From contig NZ_CP074149.1 of NCBI RefSeq assembly GCF_019968765.1, forward strand, positions 1-64,000: a DNA stretch of 64,000 nucleotides. Reading direction: 5' to 3'. A model generated the notes under the pieces. It was not told the origin of the DNA. It saw only the letters and a program-made list of their open reading frames with translations, and did no database searches. The position numbers and the translations under genes were made by a program. This document shows, one piece after another, positions 1 to 12,710 of this stretch (its first letter is position 1; every line of letters starts with the position of its first letter). This DNA is from Enterobacter sp. JBIWA008 (lineage in GTDB: Bacteria > Pseudomonadota > Gammaproteobacteria > Enterobacterales > Enterobacteriaceae).

Positions 1-1395
1 GTGTCACTTTCGCTTTGGCAGCAGTGTCTTGCCCGATTGCAGGATGAGTTACCAGCCACAGAATTCAGTATGTGGATCCGCCCGTTGCAGGCGGAGCTGA
101 GCGATAACACGCTGGCTTTGTATGCGCCAAACCGTTTTGTGCTCGATTGGGTAAGGGATAAGTACCTTAATAACATCAATGGACTGCTGAACGATTTCTG
201 CGGGTCAGATGCCCCGCAGCTGCGCTTTGAAGTGGGCACAAAGCCGGTCACCCAAACCGTTCGTGAAACCGTGAACGTAGCAGCGCCTGCTCAGGCCGCT
301 CCTGCTCCGGCCCCTCGCGTCGCACCCGCTCGTCAGGGCTGGGATAATGTCCCTGCACCGGCTGAGCCAACCTACCGCTCTAATGTTAACGTGAAACACA
401 CGTTCGATAACTTCGTTGAAGGTAAGTCGAACCAGCTGGCGCGCGCGGCTGCTCGTCAGGTTGCTGATAATCCCGGTGGGGCCTACAACCCGCTGTTCCT
501 TTATGGCGGCACGGGCCTGGGTAAAACGCACCTGCTGCATGCGGTGGGCAACGGCATTATGGCGCGCAAGCCTAATGCCAAAGTGGTGTATATGCACTCC
601 GAACGCTTCGTTCAGGACATGGTAAAAGCCCTGCAAAACAATGCGATCGAAGAGTTTAAACGCTACTATCGTTCTGTTGACGCGCTGCTCATCGATGACA
701 TCCAGTTCTTTGCCAATAAAGAACGATCGCAGGAAGAGTTTTTCCACACCTTTAATGCCCTGCTGGAAGGCAATCAGCAGATCATTTTGACCTCGGATCG
801 TTACCCAAAAGAGATCAACGGCGTTGAAGATCGTCTGAAATCCCGCTTCGGCTGGGGCCTGACCGTGGCGATCGAGCCACCGGAGCTGGAAACCCGCGTC
901 GCGATCCTGATGAAGAAAGCCGATGAAAACGACATTCGCCTGCCGGGCGAAGTGGCGTTCTTCATTGCCAAGCGTCTGCGCTCCAACGTGCGTGAGCTGG
1001 AAGGGGCACTGAACCGCGTTATCGCCAATGCCAACTTCACCGGTCGTGCGATCACCATCGATTTTGTGCGTGAAGCGCTGCGTGATTTGCTGGCATTGCA
1101 GGAAAAACTGGTCACTATCGACAATATTCAAAAGACGGTGGCTGAGTACTACAAGATCAAAGTGGCAGATTTACTGTCTAAACGTCGTTCCCGCTCGGTG
1201 GCGCGTCCGCGTCAGATGGCGATGGCGCTGGCAAAGGAGTTAACCAACCACAGTCTGCCGGAAATCGGGGATGCGTTTGGTGGCCGTGACCATACGACCG
1301 TGCTGCACGCCTGTCGCAAGATTGAGCAGTTACGCGAAGAAAGCCACGACATAAAAGAAGATTTTTCCAATCTAATCAGAACATTATCATCGTGA
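1..1395 (+). CDS. dnaA: Chromosomal replication initiator DnaA
   Basis: Binds DnaA boxes at oriC, melts the origin and loads the replicative helicase. The 464-residue frame starts with GTG at base 1, the usual enterobacterial dnaA start, so upstream promoters and oriC lie outside the window. Domain I covers about residues 1-80. It is followed by an Ala/Pro-rich linker (about 90-125). The AAA+ core has Walker A GGTGLGKT at 169-176 and Walker B LLIDD at 229-233. The C-terminal DNA-binding domain carries the signature [14 protein letters not shown] near 428-441. Four bases separate it from dnaN, as expected for the dnaA-dnaN-recF operon. Nothing unusual seen. Confidence 0.99.
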   Translation: MSLSLWQQCLARLQDELPATEFSMWIRPLQAELSDNTLALYAPNRFVLDWVRDKYLNNINGLLNDFCGSDAPQLRFEVGTKPVTQTVRETVNVAAPAQAAPAPAPRVAPARQGWDNVPAPAEPTYRSNVNVKHTFDNFVEGKSNQLARAAARQVADNPGGAYNPLFLYGGTGLGKTHLLHAVGNGIMARKPNAKVVYMHSERFVQDMVKALQNNAIEEFKRYYRSVDALLIDDIQFFANKERSQEEFFHTFNALLEGNQQIILTSDRYPKEINGVEDRLKSRFGWGLTVAIEPPELETRVAILMKKADENDIRLPGEVAFFIAKRLRSNVRELEGALNRVIANANFTGRAITIDFVREALRDLLALQEKLVTIDNIQKTVAEYYKIKVADLLSKRRSRSVARPRQMAMALAKELTNHSLPEIGDAFGGRDHTTVLHACRKIEQLREESHDIKEDFSNLIRTLSS

Positions 1396-1399
1396 CGCT

Positions 1400-2500
1400 A
1401 TGAAATTTACCGTTGAACGTGAACATTTATTAAAACCGCTGCAACAGGTGAGTGGCCCATTAGGTGGCCGCCCAACGCTGCCTATTCTCGGAAACCTGCT
1501 GCTTCAGGTCGCGGACGGTACGCTGTCGCTGACCGGTACAGATCTGGAAATGGAAATGATCGCGCGCGTTACGCTGACGCAGCCGCATGACGCGGGCGCG
1601 ACCACGGTTCCGGCACGTAAATTCTTTGATATCTGCCGTGGGCTGCCGGAAGGCGCTGAAATCGCCGTGCAGCTGGAAGGCGATCGTATGCTGGTGCGAT
1701 CTGGCCGCAGCCGTTTCTCGCTCTCCACGCTGCCTGCTGCGGACTTCCCTAACCTGGACGACTGGCAGAGCGAAGTTGAATTTACTTTGCCGCAGGCGAC
1801 GATGAAGCGTCTGATAGAAGCCACGCAGTTCTCCATGGCGCATCAGGACGTTCGTTACTACTTAAACGGCATGCTGTTCGAAACCGAAGGTGAAGAGCTG
1901 CGTACCGTAGCCACCGACGGCCACCGTCTGGCGGTCTGTTCTATGCCGATTGGCGATTCACTGCCAAACCACTCGGTGATCGTGCCGCGTAAAGGTGTGA
2001 TTGAGCTGATGCGTATGCTCGACGGTGGCGACACGCCGCTGCGCGTGCAGATCGGCAGCAACAACATCCGCGCACACGTGGGCGATTTTGTCTTCACGTC
2101 TAAGCTGGTTGACGGTCGTTTCCCGGATTATCGCCGCGTATTGCCGAAGAACCCGGATAAAACGCTGGAAGCAGGCTGCGATAGCCTCAAGCAGGCGTTT
2201 GCTCGTGCGGCCATTCTCTCTAACGAGAAATTCCGCGGCGTGCGCCTGTACGTGAGTGAAAACCAGATCAAAATCACCGCTAACAACCCGGAGCAGGAAG
2301 AGGCAGAAGAGATTCTGGACGTCACCTACGCCGGGGCTGAGATGGAAATCGGCTTCAACGTCAGCTACGTGCTGGATGTGCTCAATGCGCTGAAATGCGA
2401 GAACGTGCGCATCCTGCTGACCGACTCCGTTTCGAGCGTACAGATTGAAGATGCCGCATCACAGTCGGCTGCCTATGTTGTCATGCCAATGAGACTGTAA
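1400..2500 (+). CDS. dnaN: DNA polymerase III beta sliding clamp
   Basis: Forms the ring-shaped homodimer that tethers DNA polymerase III to the template and recruits other repair and replication enzymes. The frame encodes 366 residues, the standard enterobacterial length. It begins at the [17 protein letters not shown] start and ends VVMPMRL, both typical of the family. The stop codon overlaps the recF start by one base (TAATG), so translational coupling with recF is likely. Promoters for dnaN are known to lie inside dnaA in E. coli; I did not locate them here. Confidence 0.99.
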   Translation: MKFTVEREHLLKPLQQVSGPLGGRPTLPILGNLLLQVADGTLSLTGTDLEMEMIARVTLTQPHDAGATTVPARKFFDICRGLPEGAEIAVQLEGDRMLVRSGRSRFSLSTLPAADFPNLDDWQSEVEFTLPQATMKRLIEATQFSMAHQDVRYYLNGMLFETEGEELRTVATDGHRLAVCSMPIGDSLPNHSVIVPRKGVIELMRMLDGGDTPLRVQIGSNNIRAHVGDFVFTSKLVDGRFPDYRRVLPKNPDKTLEAGCDSLKQAFARAAILSNEKFRGVRLYVSENQIKITANNPEQEEAEEILDVTYAGAEMEIGFNVSYVLDVLNALKCENVRILLTDSVSSVQIEDAASQSAAYVVMPMRL

Positions 2501-3573
2501 TGTCGCTCACCCGTCTGTTGATCCGCGACTTTCGCAACATCGAGAGCGCGGATCTCGCTTTATCCCCTGGCTTTAATTTCCTGGTTGGCGCCAACGGCAG
2601 CGGCAAAACCAGCGTGCTGGAAGCCATCTATACGCTCGGCCACGGTCGGGCGTTTCGCAGTTTGCAGATTGGTCGCGTCATTCGCCACGAGCAGGAATCC
2701 TTTGTCCTGCACGGGCGTTTGCAGGGGGCTGAGCGGGAAACCGCCATCGGCCTGACAAAAGACAAGCAGGGCGACAGCAAGGTGCGCATCGACGGCACCG
2801 ACGGCCATAAAGTGGCGGAGCTGGCGCTGCTGATGCCGATGCAGCTGATTACGCCGGAGGGGTTTACTTTACTCAACGGCGGCCCCAAATACAGAAGAGC
2901 GTTCCTCGACTGGGGATGCTTTCACAATGAAGCCGGTTTCTTTAACGCCTGGAGCAACCTGAAGCGTCTGCTCAAGCAGCGTAACGCCGCGTTGCGCCAG
3001 GTTACCCGTTACGCCCAGCTGCGTCCGTGGGACATGGAGTTAATCCCTCTTGCGGAACAAATCAGCCGCTGGCGTGCCGAATACAGCGTAGGTATCGCCG
3101 AAGACATGGCCGACACCTGCAAACAGTTTTTACCTGAATTCTCTCTGACCTTCTCCTTCCAGCGCGGCTGGGAGAAAGAGACGGACTATGCCGAGGTGTT
3201 AGAGAGAAGCTTCGAGCGCGACCGCATGTTGACCTACACCGCGCACGGCCCGCACAAGGCGGATTTCCGCATTCGTGCCGACGGTGCTCCGGTGGAAGAC
3301 ACGCTGTCGCGCGGGCAGCTCAAGCTCCTGATGTGTGCGCTGCGCCTGGCGCAGGGAGAGTTCCTCACCCGCGAGAGCGGAAGACGCTGCCTGTACCTGA
3401 TAGATGATTTTGCCTCGGAACTTGACGACGCGCGGCGCGGGCTGCTTGCCAGCCGCTTAAAAGCCACGCAGTCGCAGGTTTTCGTCAGCGCTATTAGCGC
3501 TGAACACGTTATAGACATGTCGGACGAAAATTCGAAGATGTTTACCGTGGAAAAGGGTAAAATAACGGATTAA
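2500..3573 (+). CDS. recF: DNA replication and repair protein RecF
   Basis: ABC-type ATPase of the RecFOR pathway that helps load RecA at single-strand gaps. The 357-residue protein has Walker A GANGSGKT at residues 30-37, an ABC-signature-like [13 protein letters not shown] segment and Walker [14 protein letters not shown] in the C-terminal part. Length matches the E. coli protein. The start overlaps the dnaN stop by one base; gyrB follows after a 28-bp gap. The fourth gene of the classic dnaA-dnaN-recF-gyrB block confirms the identification. Confidence 0.98.
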   Translation: MSLTRLLIRDFRNIESADLALSPGFNFLVGANGSGKTSVLEAIYTLGHGRAFRSLQIGRVIRHEQESFVLHGRLQGAERETAIGLTKDKQGDSKVRIDGTDGHKVAELALLMPMQLITPEGFTLLNGGPKYRRAFLDWGCFHNEAGFFNAWSNLKRLLKQRNAALRQVTRYAQLRPWDMELIPLAEQISRWRAEYSVGIAEDMADTCKQFLPEFSLTFSFQRGWEKETDYAEVLERSFERDRMLTYTAHGPHKADFRIRADGAPVEDTLSRGQLKLLMCALRLAQGEFLTRESGRRCLYLIDDFASELDDARRGLLASRLKATQSQVFVSAISAEHVIDMSDENSKMFTVEKGKITD

Positions 3574-3583
3574 CCCAAGTTGA

Positions 3584-6013
<2,430 letters not shown>

Positions 6014-6038
6014 TCGTCGTTATACCGCACGATAACTG

Positions 6039-6063
6039 GCCGCGCTTTTAGCGCGGCTTTTTT
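6039..6063 (+). terminator. Rho-independent terminator of gyrB
   Basis: Perfect 7-bp stem GCCGCGC / GCGCGGC (6039-6045 and 6051-6057) with loop TTTTA, followed by six T residues (6058-6063). It lies 25 bases after the gyrB stop. The stop codon of the convergent LysR gene (6048-6050) falls in the loop, so the right half of the hairpin and the T run are also LysR coding sequence. With A residues only loosely placed on the other side, it should act mainly for gyrB. Confidence 0.85.
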
Positions 6064-6983
6064 ATGGGCGCAGGCATATCCAGCGACATCACGGACGGCA
6101 AACGGCTCGCCAGCGTATCTATAGCGATTCTTACCCTCAGCGGCAGATGCGGCGTCTGCCGCCAGACCGCATGAACATCGAAATGTACATCCGGTGCCTG
6201 CTTTAATAGCGGGACGAGTTTACCCTGGTGAATATCTTTGACGACCATCCAGCAGGGCAGCCATGCAATGCCGTGTCCGGCCAGCGCGGCGTCGCAGATT
6301 GCCTGCAAATCATCCATATTGAGCGACGATCGGGGTGTAAAGGTGCGAGATGTTCCTTCGCTATCCATCAGCTGCCATGGTAATACTCTGCCTGCGCGCA
6401 GATAGTTAATGGCCGTATGCTGGGGTAAATCATCAACGCTTTGCGGCTGGCCTTTCTTCAGCAGATAATCGGGCGCGGCGCACAGCACCATGCGGTGTTC
6501 CCCCAGCCTTTTGGCGACCAGAACGCCGCTGTCCTGAAGCGTGCCGTTACGCACCGCCATATCAAACCCTTCTTCGACGAGATCCACCACGCGGTCGCTG
6601 AATAACATTTCCAGCTCAAGCCCGGGGTGTTCCTGCGCCAGCGCTATCAGCAGCGGGGCGACACACTGGCGACCAAACAGCACCGGCATGGCAACGCGCA
6701 GGCGGCCGCTGACCTGCTGTTTCCCCGTTTCAAGCAGCGATTCCGCACCCCGAATCTCCTCCAGAGCGCGCAGGCAGCGTTCATAAAAAAGGGCGCCGTT
6801 ATCGGTCAGACTCTGGCTGCGGGTGGTGCGCTGAAAAAGACGCACCCCAAGCCGCTCCTCGAGGCGAGCGATGCTTTTTCCTACCGCCGAACGTGACAAA
6901 TGCAGGCGAATCGCGGCTTGCGCGAAACTTCCCGCCTCAACGGCGGCCACAAAAACAGGAATATCCTTCAGCGTATCGGTCAT
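6048..6983 (-). CDS. LysR-family transcriptional regulator
   Basis: A 311-residue LysR-type regulator. The N-terminal winged helix-turn-helix (about residues 5-63) has the LysR pattern FAQAAIRLHLSRSAVGKSIARLEERLGVRLFQRTTR. It is followed by a LysR substrate-binding domain (about 90-295) with VAMPVLFGRQCVAPLL. It is divergent from the medium-chain dehydrogenase gene starting at 7094, with 110 bp between the two starts. By the usual LysR layout it probably regulates that gene and itself; the inducer is unknown. Its last residues are encoded inside the gyrB terminator hairpin. I do not recognise a named orthologue. Confidence 0.9.
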   Translation of the reverse strand: MTDTLKDIPVFVAAVEAGSFAQAAIRLHLSRSAVGKSIARLEERLGVRLFQRTTRSQSLTDNGALFYERCLRALEEIRGAESLLETGKQQVSGRLRVAMPVLFGRQCVAPLLIALAQEHPGLELEMLFSDRVVDLVEEGFDMAVRNGTLQDSGVLVAKRLGEHRMVLCAAPDYLLKKGQPQSVDDLPQHTAINYLRAGRVLPWQLMDSEGTSRTFTPRSSLNMDDLQAICDAALAGHGIAWLPCWMVVKDIHQGKLVPLLKQAPDVHFDVHAVWRQTPHLPLRVRIAIDTLASRLPSVMSLDMPAPIKKPR

Positions 6984-7093
6984 GGATTGTATCTATTCTG
7001 GCATCAATAAAGAGAAAACTTATCGCCACTGGCGACGGTTAGTCAACGGTAGACTGTCAGGACTAAAGCTCATCTGATGGCAGGAGAAATAAA

Positions 7094-8119
7094 ATGACAG
7101 AGACAATGCAGCGCTGGTCCATGGATGCCCTCGGGCGCGAGAACCTCAAGCTGACTCAGGCACCCGTTCCACAGCCAGGCCCGGGTGAAGTGCGCGTAAG
7201 GGTAAATGCCGTTGCGCTTAACTATCGCGATAAAATGGTTGTTGAAGGCACAATGCCGATCCCGCTCTCCTTCCCGTTTACCCCGGCGTCTGACATGGCG
7301 GGCGTGGTGGACAGCATTGGTGAAGGCGTTACGCGCTTCAAACCCGGCGCGCGCGTCATCTCAACTTTCTTCCCTGAGTGGATCGACGGTAAGCCGCAGG
7401 CGGACGCGCGCAATCTGCCCTATAAAACGTCCGGTGGATACTTCCAGGGCATGCTGGCCGAGTACGTGATTGTGAAGGAAGACGCGCTGGCGGCCTCCCC
7501 GGAGACCCTGGATGACGCTGAGGCCAGCACCTTACCCTGCGCAGGGCTTACCGCCTGGTTTGCGCTGGTGGAACGCGGCCAGCTGCGCGCCGGGCAATCG
7601 GTGCTGGTACAGGGCACGGGCGGCGTGGCGATATTCGCCCTGCAAATTGCAAAAGCCCACGGCGCGGAGGTATTTGTCATCTCGGGGAGCGATGAGAAGC
7701 TGGCGCTCGCCAAAACTCTGGGGGCCAGCCACGGAATCAACCGGCTGAAAGGCGACTGGGCGGAAAATACGCTGGCGCTCACGCAGGATCGCGGCATCGA
7801 CCATATTATCGAAACCGTCGGTGGAGAGAACCTGAAGCATTCCCTGCGCGCCGTTGCCGTTCACGGACGTATCTCCGTCATTGGCGTGCTGGCCGGGACG
7901 GAGATTATGCTCTCTGCTGGCGAACTATTGCTGAAATCACCCGTCATTCAGGGGATTGGCGTGGGGCACCGCCGGGCGCTGGAAGATTTTGTCCGCGCCG
8001 TGGATGTGACCGAACTGAAACCTGTGATCGAACATCGCTACCGTTTTAACGAGCTTGAAAAAGCGTTTGAACACCTCGATCGCGGGGCGTTCGGTAAAAT
8101 CGTTCTCACCCGCGAGTAA
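7094..8119 (+). CDS. Medium-chain NAD(P)-dependent alcohol dehydrogenase family protein
   Basis: A 341-residue medium-chain dehydrogenase/reductase. The N-terminal GroES-like domain covers about residues 20-135 (PGPGEVRVRVNAVALNYRDK). The Rossmann domain has the nucleotide-binding turn VLVQGTGGVAIFALQIAK near 170-190. I do not see the usual Cys/His zinc-ligand pattern near residue 40 (NYRDKMVVEGT instead), so it may be a zinc-independent member such as a quinone-oxidoreductase-like enzyme; the substrate is unknown. The start is supported by an AGGAG-type ribosome site at about 7083. It is divergent from the LysR gene, which probably controls it. Confidence 0.85.
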   Translation: MTETMQRWSMDALGRENLKLTQAPVPQPGPGEVRVRVNAVALNYRDKMVVEGTMPIPLSFPFTPASDMAGVVDSIGEGVTRFKPGARVISTFFPEWIDGKPQADARNLPYKTSGGYFQGMLAEYVIVKEDALAASPETLDDAEASTLPCAGLTAWFALVERGQLRAGQSVLVQGTGGVAIFALQIAKAHGAEVFVISGSDEKLALAKTLGASHGINRLKGDWAENTLALTQDRGIDHIIETVGGENLKHSLRAVAVHGRISVIGVLAGTEIMLSAGELLLKSPVIQGIGVGHRRALEDFVRAVDVTELKPVIEHRYRFNELEKAFEHLDRGAFGKIVLTRE

Positions 8120-8234
8120 GCCTTCGTTCCCCGGAATAAGCGTAAAAGGGGGGATTCTGTTGCGCAATCTAGCTCTATTTTTGTGGGCTTAATCGCGTTA
8201 GCATGAGGCAGCACTCATTTATCCCGGGGAACTC

Positions 8235-9047
8235 ATGGCTATCAAACTCATTGCAATCGACATGGACGGCACGCTGCTGCTGCCAGACCACACCATCTCT
8301 CCAGCCGTTAAAAACGCGATCGCCGCGGCGCGCGCAAAGGGCGTGAATGTGGTCCTGACCACGGGGCGTCCGTATGCGGGCGTACACAGCTACCTGAAAG
8401 AGCTGCACATGGATCAGCCTGGCGACTACTGCATCACCTATAACGGCGCGCTGGTGCAAAAAGCCGCAGATGGCAGTACGGTTGCGCAAACCGCGCTGAG
8501 CTACGATGACTACCTGTTCCTGGAAAAACTGTCCCGCGACGTGGGGTCCCACTTCCACGCGCTCGATCGCAATACGCTCTATACCGCCAACCGCGATATC
8601 AGCTACTACACGGTACATGAATCCTACGTTGCGACCATTCCGCTGGTGTTCTGTGAAGCGGAGAAAATGGACCCGGCGACCCAGTTCCTGAAAGTGATGA
8701 TGATCGACGAGCCGGAGATCCTGGATAAAGCGATTGCGCGCATTCCGGCGGAGGTAAAAGAGAAGTACACCGTGCTGAAAAGTGCGCCGTACTTCCTCGA
8801 AATCCTCGATAAACGCGTCAATAAAGGCACAGGTGTCAAATCACTGGCCGATGCGCTGGGCATTAAACAGGAAGAGATCATGGCGCTGGGCGACCAGGAA
8901 AATGACATCGCGATGATCGAATTCGCCGGTATGGGCGTGGCGATGGATAACGCGATCCCGTCGGTTAAAGAAGTGGCTAATTTTGTTACCAAATCCAACC
9001 TCGAAGACGGCGTGGCCTATGCGATCGAGAAGTTTGTGCTGCAGTAA
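8235..9047 (+). CDS. yidA: HAD-family sugar phosphatase YidA
   Basis: A 270-residue HAD subfamily IIB (Cof-type) phosphatase. In E. coli YidA dephosphorylates several sugar phosphates with broad specificity. The catalytic DMDGT motif (Asp9 nucleophile, Asp11) is at the N-terminus and the metal-binding motif ALGDQENDIAMIE is near residues 215-228. A cap domain lies between them. It stands alone with its own terminator at 9067-9095. Position next to the dgo operon matches the E. coli order, although yidB and some neighbours differ. Confidence 0.95.
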   Translation: MAIKLIAIDMDGTLLLPDHTISPAVKNAIAAARAKGVNVVLTTGRPYAGVHSYLKELHMDQPGDYCITYNGALVQKAADGSTVAQTALSYDDYLFLEKLSRDVGSHFHALDRNTLYTANRDISYYTVHESYVATIPLVFCEAEKMDPATQFLKVMMIDEPEILDKAIARIPAEVKEKYTVLKSAPYFLEILDKRVNKGTGVKSLADALGIKQEEIMALGDQENDIAMIEFAGMGVAMDNAIPSVKEVANFVTKSNLEDGVAYAIEKFVLQ

Positions 9048-9066
9048 CGCCTGTTTGCATTCATCG

Positions 9067-9095
9067 GCCTCGGTTATCAACCGGGGCTTTTTTTT
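9067..9095 (+). terminator. Rho-independent terminator of yidA
   Basis: Stem GCCTCGGTT / AACCGGGGC (one G-T wobble) with a 3-base ATC loop at 9067-9087, followed by eight T residues. It lies 20 bases after the yidA stop codon and insulates the dgo promoter region. Confidence 0.85.
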
Positions 9096-9133
9096 GCGCT
9101 TAATTTATTGAATTGTTCTTTTTGTGATCTGTA

Positions 9134-9165
9134 TTGTAGTACAACATTAATTGATTGTACTACAT
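9134..9165. promoter_or_regulatory. Probable DgoR operator (paired inverted repeats)
   Basis: The palindrome TTGTAGTACAA (9134-9144) is followed by TTGTACTACAT (9155-9165). The nine bases GTAGTACAA and TTGTACTAC form a perfect inverted repeat with a 10-bp spacer. It lies about 110 bp upstream of dgoR in the only non-coding stretch before the operon. GntR/FadR-type regulators such as DgoR bind inverted repeats of this kind. Assignment to DgoR is inferred from position. Confidence 0.65.
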
Positions 9166-9273
9166 TAAGGCCACGGCAAAGACGAACGCCCTCACGTTTG
9201 TACTGCAAAAGTGAGGTGAAATTCAGCGGTCGCGGTAAAGTAGTGATGGACATTCAGAGCACAAGGACTCTCC

Positions 9274-9963
9274 ATGACTCTCAATAAAACCGATCGCATT
9301 GTCATTACGCTGGGCACCCAGATTGTGGGTGGCAAATATGTTCCCGGTTCGCCGCTGCCGGCAGAGGCCGAACTGTGTGAGGAGTTTGAAACCTCGCGCA
9401 ACATCATCCGGGAAGTATTCCGCTCGCTGATGGCGAAGCGGCTGATTGAAATGAAGCGCTATCGCGGCGCGTTTGTTGCCCCGCGCAACCAGTGGAACTA
9501 CCTCGATACCGACGTGCTGCAGTGGGTTCTGGAAAACGACTACGACCCGCGGCTTATCGGCGCGATGAGTGAAGTACGAAACCTGGTTGAACCGGCCATC
9601 GCCCGCTGGGCGGCGGAACGCGCAACTTCCGGCGATTTGGCCCAGATTGAGTCGGCTTTAAACGACATGATCGCCAATAACCAGAACCGGGAGGCGTTTA
9701 ACGAGGCAGACATTCGCTATCACGAAGCGGTGCTGCAGTCGGTGCATAACCCAGTATTACAGCAGCTTAGCGTAGCGATCAGCTCGCTACAGCGAGCAGT
9801 ATTTGAACGTACCTGGATGGGTGATGAGGCCAACATGCCGAAAACGCTCCAGGAACATAAAGCGCTGTTCGATGCGATACGGCATCAGGACGGCGATGCG
9901 GCAGAGCAGGCGGCACTTACCATGATTGCCAGCTCGACACGAAGGCTGAAGGAAATCACATGA
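9274..9963 (+). CDS. dgoR: D-galactonate utilisation repressor DgoR
   Basis: A 229-residue GntR/FadR-subfamily repressor that in E. coli releases the dgo operon when D-galactonate is present. The N-terminal winged helix (about residues 10-75) includes LPAEAELCEEFETSRNIIRE; the C-terminal all-helical FCD ligand domain spans about 90-220. It is the first gene of dgoRKADT. Its stop overlaps the dgoK start by four bases (ATGA). The paired inverted repeats at 9134-9165 are its likely operator. Confidence 0.95.
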   Translation: MTLNKTDRIVITLGTQIVGGKYVPGSPLPAEAELCEEFETSRNIIREVFRSLMAKRLIEMKRYRGAFVAPRNQWNYLDTDVLQWVLENDYDPRLIGAMSEVRNLVEPAIARWAAERATSGDLAQIESALNDMIANNQNREAFNEADIRYHEAVLQSVHNPVLQQLSVAISSLQRAVFERTWMGDEANMPKTLQEHKALFDAIRHQDGDAAEQAALTMIASSTRRLKEIT

Positions 9964-10838
9964 CATCTCGCTACATCGCAATTGACTGGGGATCGACCAA
10001 TCTGCGCGCCTGGCTGTATCAGGGCGAGCAGTGCCTGGAGAGCAGGCAATCAGAAGCAGGCGTGACGCGCCTGAACGGTAAATCCCCCGAGGCGGTGTTA
10101 GCAGAGGTCACACAACGCTGGCGCGACAGCGCCACGCCGGTGGTAATGGCGGGCATGATAGGCAGTAACGTAGGCTGGAAAATCGCCCCTTATCTGCCGG
10201 TTCCCGCCCATTTCTCCGCGATTGGCGAGCAGTTAACGTCCGCTGGCGACAATATCTGGATTATTCCTGGCTTGTGCGTTTCTCGCGATGATAACCACAA
10301 CGTGATGCGCGGCGAAGAGACGCAGCTGCTTGGCGCGCGCGCGCTTTCTCCTTCTTCTGTCTACGTCATGCCCGGAACGCACTGCAAGTGGGTCAAGGCT
10401 GACGCTGAGCAAATCCACGATTTTCGCACCGTGATGACCGGCGAGTTGCACCATTTGCTGCTCAACCATTCGCTGGTCGGGGCCGGTTTACCTGAGCAGG
10501 AAGCCTCGGCAGAGGCGTTTGCTGCCGGTCTGGCGCGAGGGATCGCTTCTCCTGCCGTTTTGCCGCACCTTTTTGAGGTTCGCGCCTCGCACGTGCTGGG
10601 AAATCTCCCGCGCGAGCAGGTCAGCGAGTTTCTCTCTGGCCTGCTGATTGGCGCAGAGGTCGCCAGCATGCGTGACTTCATCGCGCACGAGCAGGCCATC
10701 ACGATTGTCGCAGGCGCATCGCTAACGTCGCGCTACGAGCAGGCGTTCCGCGCCGTTGGGCGCGATGTTGCAACGCTATCCGGCGACACGGCATTTCAGG
10801 CAGGAATAAGGAGCATCGCTCATGCAGTGGCAAACTGA
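9960..10838 (+). CDS. dgoK: 2-dehydro-3-deoxygalactonokinase DgoK
   Basis: Phosphorylates 2-dehydro-3-deoxy-D-galactonate at the 6 position in the DeLey-Doudoroff pathway for galactonate. The 292-residue protein has an ASKHA-type N-terminal segment (IAIDWGSTNLRAWLY, residues 5-19) and the family block VMPGTHCKWVKAD. Length matches E. coli DgoK. It overlaps dgoR by 4 bp and dgoA by 17 bp, so translation is probably coupled through the operon. Confidence 0.96.
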   Translation: MTSRYIAIDWGSTNLRAWLYQGEQCLESRQSEAGVTRLNGKSPEAVLAEVTQRWRDSATPVVMAGMIGSNVGWKIAPYLPVPAHFSAIGEQLTSAGDNIWIIPGLCVSRDDNHNVMRGEETQLLGARALSPSSVYVMPGTHCKWVKADAEQIHDFRTVMTGELHHLLLNHSLVGAGLPEQEASAEAFAAGLARGIASPAVLPHLFEVRASHVLGNLPREQVSEFLSGLLIGAEVASMRDFIAHEQAITIVAGASLTSRYEQAFRAVGRDVATLSGDTAFQAGIRSIAHAVAN

Positions 10839-11439
10839 TCTTCCCCTTATCGCGATTTTGCGCGGCATCACGCCCGATGAGGCGTTAGCCCACGTCGGCG
10901 CGGTTATCGACGCCGGGTTCGACGCGGTGGAAATCCCGCTTAACTCGCCCGAGTGGGAAAAAAGCATTCCGGCCGTGGTGGAGGCCTTCGGCGATAAGGC
11001 GCTGATAGGCGCAGGCACCGTGTTACAGCCTGAGCAGGTGGATCGGCTGGCGAAGATGGGCTGCAGGCTTATCGTCACGCCCAATATTCATCCTGAGGTG
11101 ATCCGCCGCGCCGTGGGTTACGGCATGACCGTCTGCCCGGGCTGCGCCACCGCCACGGAAGCCTTTACTGCTCTTGATGCGGGCGCACAGTCGCTCAAAA
11201 TCTTCCCGTCATCGGCTTTTGGTCCGGACTACATCAAAGCGCTGAAAGCGGTATTGCCCGCCAGCGTGCCGGTCTTTGCCGTGGGCGGCGTAACGCCAGA
11301 AAACCTGGCGCAGTGGATGAGCGCTGGCTGTGTGGGCGCGGGGCTGGGTAGCGATCTTTATCGTGCCGGACAGTCCGTGGAGCGTACCGCACAGCAGGCG
11401 GCAGCATTTGTGAAAGCGTATCGAGAGGCAGTGAAATGA
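10822..11439 (+). CDS. dgoA: 2-dehydro-3-deoxy-6-phosphogalactonate aldolase
   Basis: Class I KDPG/KDPGal aldolase that splits the DgoK product into pyruvate and glyceraldehyde 3-phosphate. The 205-residue beta-barrel protein shows the family segments [11 protein letters not shown] near the N-terminus, ALIGAGTVL and [18 protein letters not shown]; the Schiff-base Lys lies in LKIFPSSAF. The 17-bp overlap with dgoK and 4-bp overlap with dgoD indicate a tightly coupled operon. Confidence 0.96.
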   Translation: MQWQTDLPLIAILRGITPDEALAHVGAVIDAGFDAVEIPLNSPEWEKSIPAVVEAFGDKALIGAGTVLQPEQVDRLAKMGCRLIVTPNIHPEVIRRAVGYGMTVCPGCATATEAFTALDAGAQSLKIFPSSAFGPDYIKALKAVLPASVPVFAVGGVTPENLAQWMSAGCVGAGLGSDLYRAGQSVERTAQQAAAFVKAYREAVK

Positions 11440-12584
11440 AAATAACCAAACTCACCACGTATCGTTTACCCCCGCGCTGGATGTTCCTCAAAATCGAAAC
11501 CGATGAAGGGGTTGTGGGCTGGGGCGAACCGGTGATTGAAGGGCGTGCGCGCACCGTAGAAGCGGCGGTGCACGAGCTGGGTGAATACCTGATTGGTCAG
11601 GATCCAGCGCGCATTAACGACCTTTGGCAGGTGATGTACCGCGCGGGCTTCTACCGCGGGGGGCCGATCCTGATGAGTGCCATCGCCGGTATCGACCAGG
11701 CGCTGTGGGATATCAAAGGCAAAGTGCTGAACGCGCCGGTCTGGCAATTGATGGGCGGCCTGGTGCGCGACAAAATCAAAGCCTACAGCTGGGTCGGCGG
11801 CGACCGGCCTGCGGAAGTGATTGACGGCATCACGCAGCTGCGCAACATCGGCTTTGACACCTTCAAGCTCAACGGCTGCGAAGAGATGGGGGTGATCGAC
11901 AACTCGCGCGCGGTAGACCGGGCGGTCAACACCGTGGCGCAAATCCGTGAAGCCTTCGGAAACGAGATCGAATTTGGCCTGGATTTCCACGGCCGCGTCA
12001 GCGCGCCGATGGCCAAAGTGTTGATTAAAGAGCTGGAGCCTTATCGTCCGCTGTTTATTGAAGAGCCTGTGCTGGCCGAGCAGGCGGAGTACTACCCGAA
12101 ACTGGCTGAACAGACCCACATTCCTATCGCGGCAGGTGAACGTATGTTCTCGCGCTTCGAGTTTAAACGCGTGCTCGAAGCGGGCGGCATTGCCATTCTG
12201 CAGCCGGACCTTTCTCACGCGGGCGGCATCACCGAATGCTACAAAATTGCCGGGATGGCCGAAGCTTACGATGTGGCGCTGGCGCCGCACTGCCCGCTCG
12301 GCCCGATCGCGCTGGCTGCCTGTCTGCACGTCGACTTTGTCTCCCGCAATGCGGTGTTCCAGGAGCAGAGCATGGGGATTCACTATAACAAGGGCGCGGA
12401 ACTGCTCGATTTTGTGAAAAATAAAGAAGACTTCAGCATGGAAGGCGGTTTCTTTAAACCGTTAACGAAGCCGGGCCTTGGCGTGGAAATTGACGAAGCC
12501 AAAGTTATTGAGCTGAGTAAAAATGCGCCGGACTGGCGTAACCCGCTGTGGCGTCATGAGGACGGCAGCGTAGCCGAATGGTAA
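11436..12584 (+). CDS. dgoD: D-galactonate dehydratase
   Basis: Enolase-superfamily enzyme that dehydrates D-galactonate to 2-dehydro-3-deoxy-D-galactonate, the first catabolic step. The 382-residue protein has the expected metal ligands Asp183 (GLDFHG), Glu209 (FIEEP) and Glu235 (AAGER), plus His185 and the later His in APHCPLGP. It overlaps dgoA by four bases. An ERIC element separates it from the transporter gene dgoT. Confidence 0.97.
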   Translation: MKITKLTTYRLPPRWMFLKIETDEGVVGWGEPVIEGRARTVEAAVHELGEYLIGQDPARINDLWQVMYRAGFYRGGPILMSAIAGIDQALWDIKGKVLNAPVWQLMGGLVRDKIKAYSWVGGDRPAEVIDGITQLRNIGFDTFKLNGCEEMGVIDNSRAVDRAVNTVAQIREAFGNEIEFGLDFHGRVSAPMAKVLIKELEPYRPLFIEEPVLAEQAEYYPKLAEQTHIPIAAGERMFSRFEFKRVLEAGGIAILQPDLSHAGGITECYKIAGMAEAYDVALAPHCPLGPIALAACLHVDFVSRNAVFQEQSMGIHYNKGAELLDFVKNKEDFSMEGGFFKPLTKPGLGVEIDEAKVIELSKNAPDWRNPLWRHEDGSVAEW

Positions 12585-12589
12585 ATGCG

Positions 12590-12710
12590 CGTCATACTTC
12601 GCGCTGGTGATGCGTTGGCTGCGTTTTCTTACCCCGGTCACATACTTTTGTATGCTCCCGGGGATGCGAAAACTTGCCGCCTTCCCCCAGCACGAATTAT
12701 TTAGCGCATT
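12590..12710. repeat. ERIC element
   Basis: About 120 bp matching the ERIC (enterobacterial repetitive intergenic consensus) family from memory. It contains TGCGTTGGCTGCGTTTTCTTACCCCGGTCACATAC and the arm TATGCTCCCGGGGATGCG, the regions that correspond to the standard ERIC primers. The ends (GCGTCATACTTCGCGCTG and CAGCACGAATTATTTAGCGC) are roughly inverted. It sits between dgoD and dgoT and would be transcribed as part of the operon, forming a long imperfect hairpin. Exact ends are approximate. Confidence 0.8.

Noticed and set aside
205..1131. Long open frame on the minus strand within dnaA (308 codons)
   Set aside because: It is antisense to a fully recognised dnaA and has no family features; the usual result of high-GC codon bias.
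9121..9150. Possible LexA box near CTGTATTGTAGTACAA
   Set aside because: It lacks the ACAG half; the sequence is better explained as the DgoR palindrome.
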